Source of the DNA: Gammaproteobacteria bacterium
GTDB taxonomy: Bacteria; Pseudomonadota; Gammaproteobacteria; Nitrosococcales; Methylophagaceae
Assembly: GCA_002400805.1 (NCBI GenBank)
Contig: NVRG01000005.1
Location: forward strand, 4,251-18,235
Direction: 5' to 3'
DNA length: 13,985 bases
Shown here: positions 8,016 through 13,985 of the stretch, in pieces
How the letters are laid out: every line of letters starts with the position of its first letter
Numbering within the stretch: position 1 is the stretch's first letter
Notes under the pieces: generated by a model
Database searches by the model: none
What the model saw: only the letters and a program-made list of their open reading frames with translations
What the model was told of the DNA's origin: nothing
Made by a program: the position numbers and the translations under genes

Positions 8016-8075
8016 AGTTTTGAAAAAATCGTCAAGCGCAATGGTTAGATCGGCTACCTGAACTTTCGTTAACCA
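8016..8075 (-). other. Sixty-base gap in phase between two large genes, no ribosome binding site seen
   Basis: The 584-residue gene ends with TAG at 8078-8076. The next 20 codons stay open in the same frame (WLTKVQVADLTIALDDFFKT) and run directly into ATG 8015. No AGGAG-like site is near that ATG. A GTG overlapping the TAG (8076-8074) opens only a 14-codon out-of-frame ORF. Confidence 0.5.
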
Positions 8076-9830
8076 CTACTGATTAACATTCGAGGGTCGC
8101 CAAAGGCATTCAGCTAGTTTTTTTAACCCTGAGGCTTTGCTAGTAGAGCTTACCGGGAGTACTCTGGTTGAGAAGTAATGTTGGTTGTTTAGAAGGCTGG
8201 CAACTTTAGCTATTTTCAAAGGTTTTGGAGTGTCTGTTAGTAGAGCCGCGTGCAAGACGTGGCCCACAGAACGACGTACAGCCTCTGCTCCATCAAAACC
8301 TTCATTAAGCTTTTTATGGTAAGAGAGCCATGCTGCTTTGATTGCTTTAGCCAGTAACTTCTTTTGTGGTTCACCCAGATGCCAATCTTTTATTTCTTTA
8401 TGTTCTTTCTTCAGTTCTTCTTCTATTTTCGAGAGAAAACTATCCTTTCCGGAGCTAAAAAAGAGTGGTTTTATAATGGCTAGGATGACACGTTCAATAC
8501 CTTCCTCCTCTTCTAACGTAGCGATCAAATCACCTAGGGCGCGGGTTAGTGATGCAAAATTGATATTTTTGTCGTCTATTTCGTCGCCTATTTCGTATGC
8601 CTGAAAATCGAATAATAGACTGTTGAGATAGTCGAGATCCGGTGTCGCTGCCCCCGGTTTCCTGACGGTCGGTAGCTCATGCAGTCGTTGAAGTTCCGTA
8701 ATCACTTTTTTATCATCTTTGCTAGCGAACAATGGGGTTGTGGCAATAGCCGCTTTAAAAGCTGCCCGTAAATGATCGTCATTTAACCGACGTAGATCCG
8801 CGCCTTGATGTTCTTTATTTTCATGGGTGATGGCAGCTAGAGCAATGTCGATCAACGGTGCGAGAAGGTATCCTTCAGATGCGTCTAAATCTGGCATTTT
8901 TAATGCCATTAGTACTGAATCCAATGCCGTTGCAGTCCCTATCGCCGCTAACCACATCAGGACTTGCTTCGTAGACAATACTGTTTTTAGGGTGGGATCT
9001 GACAGAGCGTTAAGATCTTTTTTATCGTTTGAGATTAATTCCTGTAGAGCTGGTGTTGTCCAGAATAGACTTGGCCCCACTTCTTCAAACATTTGTAGTG
9101 AGCGGCGCAATGTTGGCGTGTCTTTATTTGCGATGAGAAACCCCGTGTCCTGGTCGACGGGTTTTATAGCTTCCTTAGAAGGAGGTGCACGCAACGCATT
9201 TGTTTGGCATATTACAGAGCTTCCATTCCCTAATAGATCACCTTTCAATCGTACTTGGTCACCGTTGATGCGCTCAACTGACAGCTCATTAGGGGCGGCT
9301 CCTCCAGGTAGAATAGGCACTAGAAATTGAATTCCTGGTGTCTCATTCGGGACTTTTACTAAATGTATCAGCCCTAAATTTTGAGGTATTGGCGCATCCC
9401 AGCTCAGTGCTAAGCGTAAGGTATCCCCTGCTGAGGCTGCACTTGCTTCAATAATTTCCTTATCAGGCTCTTTGCTGATGTAGAATGATTGACCTTGTAT
9501 TGCCTTTCTTTTATCGAGCCAACCCATCAGGTGTTTTTGTAATGCCGAATCCGGTTTTGATGGGTTTGAATTGATAATCGGGACATTGGCTGTCTGTACT
9601 CTAATTGCTTTTTTGGGGGAAATGCCTGGCTCAAGGCGATAGCTATACCAATCTATTGCTGATGTACCATTGAGTACCGTTTGGAAATGTTCCTTGGCAC
9701 CTGCTTCGTCATCGCCTTCTGCTGCCGGGCTGATTGCCACTGCAAAGGGTTGAGTCAACCCCTGCGCGCCTTCGTGATAGCAAAGTAGCTCAGGTTCTGC
9801 GTCAATCTGGATTATTCTAACAAGTGTCAT
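8076..9830 (-). CDS. 584-residue protein of unknown function
   Basis: The start ATG (9830-9828) overlaps the TAA of the upstream gene as TAATG, with GAGG at 9839-9836 five bases before it, so translation is probably coupled. There is no signal peptide. Residues 1-230 look beta-rich with Gly/Pro turns (for example FLVPILPGGAAPNE near 169-182). From about 240 onward the protein is strongly helical, with acidic and Lys-rich stretches (TLEEEEGIERV, EEELKKEHKEIKDW). A hydrophobic stretch near 290-310 (VLMWLAAIGTATALDSVLMA) could be a buried helix or a membrane segment. I do not recognise a family. Position between two very large proteins in one operon suggests a partner or adaptor of the same assembly. 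The gene is followed in the same frame by the 1545-residue gene after a single TAG, so the two might once have been one protein. Confidence 0.85.
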   Translation of the reverse strand: MTLVRIIQIDAEPELLCYHEGAQGLTQPFAVAISPAAEGDDEAGAKEHFQTVLNGTSAIDWYSYRLEPGISPKKAIRVQTANVPIINSNPSKPDSALQKHLMGWLDKRKAIQGQSFYISKEPDKEIIEASAASAGDTLRLALSWDAPIPQNLGLIHLVKVPNETPGIQFLVPILPGGAAPNELSVERINGDQVRLKGDLLGNGSSVICQTNALRAPPSKEAIKPVDQDTGFLIANKDTPTLRRSLQMFEEVGPSLFWTTPALQELISNDKKDLNALSDPTLKTVLSTKQVLMWLAAIGTATALDSVLMALKMPDLDASEGYLLAPLIDIALAAITHENKEHQGADLRRLNDDHLRAAFKAAIATTPLFASKDDKKVITELQRLHELPTVRKPGAATPDLDYLNSLLFDFQAYEIGDEIDDKNINFASLTRALGDLIATLEEEEGIERVILAIIKPLFFSSGKDSFLSKIEEELKKEHKEIKDWHLGEPQKKLLAKAIKAAWLSYHKKLNEGFDGAEAVRRSVGHVLHAALLTDTPKPLKIAKVASLLNNQHYFSTRVLPVSSTSKASGLKKLAECLWRPSNVNQ

Positions 9831-11602
9831 TAAACCCTCACTCCTTTTAGTTTATTGGCTTTATCCCGAAGTTTAGCGAGATCAGGCCCCGGCTCTACTT
9901 TTATTGAACGCGTTATTTGCGTACTTGATTGGCCGTCCCTTAATTTATAAACAACGGAGGTGCGATATTTTAACTTCACCCATCGGCACACTCGCACTTC
10001 AACCTTTAAACTGCCAAAGGCATCGATCTGCCCATTGGATTGGTAGGTCATGCGTAAGACAATGACCAAGAAAACATGAACCATCCCCCAAAGGCTGAGG
10101 TTTCCACCAATTGTTAGTACGAGAGAGACAGATAACCCTCCGCTGCTCCCACCGATTACTTTGCGGTAGCTCAGGGCAACGCTGAGTGTAATATAGACAC
10201 CCCCAGAGACTGGACCAAATGCAAAGGCAAGTGCGGCAGATCCGCCTGCTGCTGCTTCGACAATAACGGAAAGTGTCTTGTCTGATGGACGATATTCGGT
10301 GTCACATTGAATGTAACCTGTCCCGCCGATGATGAAGATTGAGAAAATAAATGGCTGCTCTGGCCGAGAGAGATTAAAGCGGTCAGAGAGCATGAAATCA
10401 GGGTAGGCCAGCAATTTGAATCTATTCGAAATTGCCAGATTAGTGAACCCGCTTGTTCCAAAGTTTGCGCTCATTGGCGGCATGGTAAATTCATGCTCGA
10501 CACCAACGGGAATGCCGCGGTCTTTAATGATCGTCAGGCCTCCAAATTCCCCAGGGAAGAGGCTTCCTAACGTGTCCTGAACAAACTGAAAGACAGAGTT
10601 CAGTTTGATATTCTTCGGATCAAATTCAAAGTCCAATCCGCCTTTTTGCGTGTGACGAATAGCAACATTTTCTAGGGTGACAATCTGTTGGCCGCTAATT
10701 TCTATGACAATTGCCGTGCGGATTACCGCCTCACCTGTTTCATTTAAACGCTCACTGTCCTTGTTGGCTTCAAGGCTGACAAAACCGGTTAACGATGTGT
10801 CACGGAAATAGGCTGCAAAAGGACCAAGTTGAAAGAGTACTTTTCGTCCAGGTAATGGAAGATTTACCGCCAAACGAACCCAGGCCCGCCCTTGCTTTGT
10901 ATCAAAGTCATGGCTGAGATGAATGTGGTTATTGAGGTCGCCTGAGGGTAGTTTCACTCCCTCCAGCAGGTTATCCAATTTTAAGCCACCGAAATTTCGA
11001 AACACCTTACTGAGGTCGAGATCTTTAAGAACGCTATCATCGATTTGAAACTGATCCCCTATTTTATCAAATGGAAGCTCTAACCCGATGGATTTTAGTG
11101 CATCTCCTAGCTGAGCGAAAAGCGCATTGGCTTTTGTCGAATGAATGATGTCATCGACGTCTCTGAAGGTCGTTCGTAGACGATCAATATTTGATTGTAA
11201 TAACGCGATTTCTGGAGAGCTGGTGGCGGCTGAATAGAGAGCAAGAGCTCTGTTTGGTGCCGCTGCTAGTCCTCCTGAACCTAGGTTCGCAGCTCGATCC
11301 AACAAACGGTCTCCAAAATTACGTACATTTTCAATTGTCCGCCCAGCCTCGTTGTAGGCACCTCGCATTTTATGATCAAAGTCTTTTACCAAAGAGTCCA
11401 AATGCTTTAACTCGTCTATATTCTCAGTCCATTTCCCTACCGCTTCTTCAATATTCCCAAAGTCTTTTGTTTTGAATGCTTCAATAAATTTATCTTTATA
11501 GACGGTGACGAAATCGGCAGCTGCTTTTTCTAGTTCATTGCGGACGTCATAAAGTGTATTACTAAGGCTTTCACACGCTTTCTTTGAGGCTTTAGTAACT
11601 TT
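9830..11602 (-). CDS. C-terminal part of the giant coiled-coil/beta protein (own frame lacks a good start)
   Basis: The frame is open from just after a TAA at 11605-11603 to the stop at 9830, giving 590 residues. The first 67 codons contain no ATG, GTG, TTG or CTG; the first usable start is a TTG at 11401 without a ribosome binding site, giving 523 residues. Those 67 codons nevertheless read as good helical protein (ASKKACESLSNTLYDVRNEL, EEAVGKWTENIDELKHLDSL) and continue the coiled-coil of the upstream frame. I therefore treat this as the C-terminal half of the gene at 11592-13985, joined by a shift at 11600-11604. In 523-residue numbering, 1-130 is helical, 160-340 is beta-rich, and 350-450 is a Gly/Ala-rich hydrophobic beta region (FIIGGTGYIQCD, then EAAAGGSAALAFAFGPVSGG). 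The last 25 residues are charged. From memory the 350-450 pattern resembles large uncharacterised bacterial proteins; a membrane-active or lipid-binding region is possible. Confidence 0.75.
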   Translation of the reverse strand, partial: KVTKASKKACESLSNTLYDVRNELEKAAADFVTVYKDKFIEAFKTKDFGNIEEAVGKWTENIDELKHLDSLVKDFDHKMRGAYNEAGRTIENVRNFGDRLLDRAANLGSGGLAAAPNRALALYSAATSSPEIALLQSNIDRLRTTFRDVDDIIHSTKANALFAQLGDALKSIGLELPFDKIGDQFQIDDSVLKDLDLSKVFRNFGGLKLDNLLEGVKLPSGDLNNHIHLSHDFDTKQGRAWVRLAVNLPLPGRKVLFQLGPFAAYFRDTSLTGFVSLEANKDSERLNETGEAVIRTAIVIEISGQQIVTLENVAIRHTQKGGLDFEFDPKNIKLNSVFQFVQDTLGSLFPGEFGGLTIIKDRGIPVGVEHEFTMPPMSANFGTSGFTNLAISNRFKLLAYPDFMLSDRFNLSRPEQPFIFSIFIIGGTGYIQCDTEYRPSDKTLSVIVEAAAGGSAALAFAFGPVSGGVYITLSVALSYRKVIGGSSGGLSVSLVLTIGGNLSLWGMVHVFLVIVLRMTYQSNGQIDAFGSLKVEVRVCRWVKLKYRTSVVYKLRDGQSSTQITRSIKVEPGPDLAKLRDKANKLKGVRV

Positions 11603-11605
11603 TTA
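11592..11605 (-). other. Frameshift junction at an A5 run joining two halves of one gene
   Basis: On the minus strand the upstream frame reads ACA CTA AAA AGT TAC TAA and stops at 11592. The downstream frame is plus-one (TAA AAA GTT ACT AAA) and opens exactly at the A5 run at 11604-11600. Skipping or removing one A gives CTA AAA GTT ACT AAA, with uninterrupted reading across. Confidence 0.7.
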
Positions 11606-13985
11606 GTGTTCCAGTTTTGAGCTTTTTAATGTCAACTTCTATTTCTTTGGCGAGTTTATCCAGCTCAGATAAGATTTCTTTTCGGTTTTTGTTGATATTT
11701 ACAAAGACATCTTCAGACAAGGGTTTGAGAATGGTTTCAACTGCTGGTTTTACGGCATTTATTTTTATTAACGTTGGGATCCCCCCTTCCGGTCCAGCTC
11801 CAAACGCATTTTTTATCACGTTTATATCATCTGACCATTGCCCCAACGCATCTTCGAGCATCACAAAAGCATCATTACTGATATCACGAGCTTCGGTGGC
11901 GGCTTCGTTAATTCGTTGCCTAGCTTGATCAACCGTCCAATCGGCTATTTCCCCGATGTCGCTAATCTTTGCGTCCACGTTACTGGCAAATCTATTGAGT
12001 TCTCTAACCCACCCACCAGTGTTATCCTTGATCGTTTTAAGTTCACGCCTTATTTCTTCGAGCGGTTCATCTTTAATGGCACCGATTAAGGTCTCTAATT
12101 GATTCGAAATTCCTAACGTCTCAGTCACTATGCTTTTAACGTCAGTGGATGTGGCTTTTAGTATTATTTCAAGAGACAGCCCTGTTTGTTCGGCAATTTT
12201 AATGCTTTTGATAAGTTTATTTTTGGCCGCTGTAGTCTTGACTTGCATCGCCTTTAGAAGGTTTTGCATATTCTCAATTGGTACTTTGTATTTTTTCTTT
12301 TCTTTGGAGGGTATCTTGTCTATCTGACCCTTTATCTGGAAATAGATCCCCGTATTAAGGTCGTCATTATAAAACGTGTTGAGTGCCCCGAGAGCTTGCT
12401 CAGCACTCAGCTGTATCTGCAACTCACCTTCATTTAGCGCATGTAAACCCGATGTGCGTGCCTTCACTACTTGGGTCAAAATTGAAGCGGCTATTGCAGA
12501 AAATGCTTGGCTAGTTTCTGACATCTCGCTTGCCAACCTCTGGCGAGCTTCGCTCAGTGCGCTATTAATGTCGCCATAGATACCGTCAACTTCGGATTGT
12601 AGTTTTAGCGAAAACTCCTTCAGGCGGGAATCAGACCAGGGTTTGGTTCGGTCGTAAGCGGTCGAAGCTGAATCAACTCGTTGCAATCCCTGAATGATTG
12701 CTTTTTCAATGTCCACTTCAATGTCTTGAACTATTGCCCGTGCTGTTTCCAACCCTCCCTGTAAATCGCCTATATCAGCGCGTGGGCCGTCCAAAATTTG
12801 TCCTACACCAAGCATGATTTCATCGGTTATGTAATCAATGAACTTATCTTTGGTTTTAATATTTTCCCTGTCTCCCTCCGCCTCCTCCATCATACTATTG
12901 GCACGATCAACCGTTGAGCGAACTTCTTCTGAAATTAGGCGTGCTTTGTGCTGGATTCCTACTACTACTTCATCAGCGAACTTGCTGCAAAGTGAGGCTT
13001 CTTTATCAAGAAGCTTGGTGAGCTTCCCGTAGTCCCCTTTAAATTCGCTAAACTGTTTCTTTGCTTTCGTCAGCGCAACCGCTGGCGTAGACTTCTCATA
13101 AATTTTATTCACGATATTTCTAAACTGTTGCTTATTGCCTCCACCCACGGCCGTCTTTAGCAGAGCAAAAATCGCCTTTCCTTGTTTTTCATCTTTACTA
13201 TCAATCGCCTTTTTTAACTCCCCCAACAAGGCGCCGAACCTTTGCGCTCCATCGGAGCCATCAGAAATATTCGGCCCACCTTGACCGTCAGGGCCCCAAT
13301 ATCCTATCCGAGTGTCTGGGCCCGATAGAGCATCGCCCATCGCTATAATATTTTTTATAGTTTTTTCAGTTTTTTCGTCAGGTAGTGGATTAGCGGCACG
13401 CATGAAGGTAATGCTTTCAAGGCTGGCGAATATCGGTTTATCACCCCGTTCTGCATTCAGTAAGCTACGCTGCCCTGAAGGCGCTAATCGCCAGGTAAAG
13501 CGTCGATACCCAGGTAAGACCCGTGAAGCGTTAACCTTACGTTTTGCCCCATCTCCAAGCTTCGACTTATCTGGTTTATCGAGATCATTCTGAAACTTCA
13601 GTAAGCTATCAGGAGAAAGCATGTTGGCGGCATCTAGACCTAGTCGGGGTAACCAAGCGTCAGTATTTGATTCTTTTGTGGACTCAGCATAAAAATACAC
13701 GTTTTCAGGGTTGAGACATTCCTGTGCGATTAACGGCCGCTCCCCTTCCCCTTCGGCAATGGTTACGAAAGAGATATCCGGGCGTGGGTATACTTGCGGG
13801 CGAATACGAGCGCTATACCTGTTCCAAAGAGGAATTTGCCAGCCTGCCGGGCTTTTAGGGTTGATAACCTCTTCTACGTCTTCACCCCAAGCACTGTCGA
13901 CCGAGATAGTTTTGGAATTGAAACGAACAGAATCTAAAAAACCTGCCGATCGGGGTGAAGCTTGTCCTGTATCTGGGTATCGGCG
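11592..13985 (-). CDS. N-terminal and coiled-coil part of a giant protein, 5' end outside the window
   Basis: The frame stays open past the first GTG candidate (13700) to the right edge: the 95 codons from 13985 to 13701 contain no stop and read as protein (SPAGWQIPLWNRYSARIRPQ, PRPDISFVTIAEGEGERPLI). The GTG is therefore internal and 797 residues are visible. The first 200 or so visible residues are mixed, with aromatic and Pro-rich strands and a Gly/Asp-rich loop GYWGPDGQGGPNISDGSDG. From about 240 to the end the sequence is almost entirely charged and helical with heptad-like spacing and few prolines, typical of long coiled-coil or helical-bundle proteins. No enzyme motif is visible. Joined to the following frame, the protein would have at least about 1380 residues. 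The likely role is structural; long helical domains also occur in tape-measure, pore-forming and surface proteins, and none can be chosen here. Confidence 0.8.
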   Translation of the reverse strand, partial: RRYPDTGQASPRSAGFLDSVRFNSKTISVDSAWGEDVEEVINPKSPAGWQIPLWNRYSARIRPQVYPRPDISFVTIAEGEGERPLIAQECLNPENVYFYAESTKESNTDAWLPRLGLDAANMLSPDSLLKFQNDLDKPDKSKLGDGAKRKVNASRVLPGYRRFTWRLAPSGQRSLLNAERGDKPIFASLESITFMRAANPLPDEKTEKTIKNIIAMGDALSGPDTRIGYWGPDGQGGPNISDGSDGAQRFGALLGELKKAIDSKDEKQGKAIFALLKTAVGGGNKQQFRNIVNKIYEKSTPAVALTKAKKQFSEFKGDYGKLTKLLDKEASLCSKFADEVVVGIQHKARLISEEVRSTVDRANSMMEEAEGDRENIKTKDKFIDYITDEIMLGVGQILDGPRADIGDLQGGLETARAIVQDIEVDIEKAIIQGLQRVDSASTAYDRTKPWSDSRLKEFSLKLQSEVDGIYGDINSALSEARQRLASEMSETSQAFSAIAASILTQVVKARTSGLHALNEGELQIQLSAEQALGALNTFYNDDLNTGIYFQIKGQIDKIPSKEKKKYKVPIENMQNLLKAMQVKTTAAKNKLIKSIKIAEQTGLSLEIILKATSTDVKSIVTETLGISNQLETLIGAIKDEPLEEIRRELKTIKDNTGGWVRELNRFASNVDAKISDIGEIADWTVDQARQRINEAATEARDISNDAFVMLEDALGQWSDDINVIKNAFGAGPEGGIPTLIKINAVKPAVETILKPLSEDVFVNINKNRKEILSELDKLAKEIEVDIKKLKTGTLKSY

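Noticed and set aside
8827..9330. Plus-strand open frame of 167 codons
   Set aside because: It is antisense to the 584-residue gene, Ser/Arg rich, with no ribosome binding site; typical shadow of a long gene.
13698..13700. GTG at 13700 as the true start of the right-hand gene
   Set aside because: The frame is open and protein-like for a further 95 codons to the window edge and no ribosome binding site precedes the GTG.

Overview
The window looks like an accessory region from a Gram-negative bacterium of moderate GC content, possibly a gammaproteobacterium. That guess rests on a lipoprotein with a classical lipobox and Ser at position +2, and on ordinary bacterial gene spacing. No universal marker gene is present, so the taxon is not fixed.

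Layout. Bases 1-1162 (+ strand) hold the 3' part of one gene and two small genes, each of which reads as one protein only if a single base is restored in a homopolymer. Bases 1245-2630 (+) encode an AT-rich alpha/beta-hydrolase lipoprotein with a GHSMG nucleophile elbow. It converges on the long minus-strand block, and a long imperfect hairpin at 2664-2731 lies between the two stop codons. Everything from 13985 down to 2745 is one minus-strand operon-like block: a giant gene entering from the right edge (11592-13985 and 9830-11602, two frames that appear to be one gene split by a single-base shift), a 584-residue protein (8076-9830), a 1545-residue protein (3378-8015), and a small papain-fold (NlpC/P60-like) cysteine amidase or peptidase (2745-3335).

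How the genes may work together. The three large products have no visible signal peptide (the N-terminus of the giant one is outside the window) and no enzyme motif I recognise. The giant product has a long helical, coiled-coil-like middle followed by a Gly/Ala-rich beta-rich C-terminal region. The 584-residue protein has a beta-rich front and a helical back. The 1545-residue protein looks beta-sandwich-like. The start of the 584-residue gene overlaps the preceding stop as TAATG, and the 1545-residue frame follows the 584-residue frame in phase after one TAG. This fits two or three very large, co-translated structural proteins with a terminal peptidoglycan-cleaving-type enzyme. I cannot name the system. 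From memory, elements of the 1545-residue protein and of the giant protein's C-terminus resemble large uncharacterised proteins in other bacteria. That is the best candidate here for an undescribed system, and it remains inference.

A theme across the window is suspected single-base frameshifts in homopolymers (about 571-573, 1024-1028 and 11600-11604). They point to sequencing error, decay or, less likely, recoding, and should be resolved before protein lengths are trusted.
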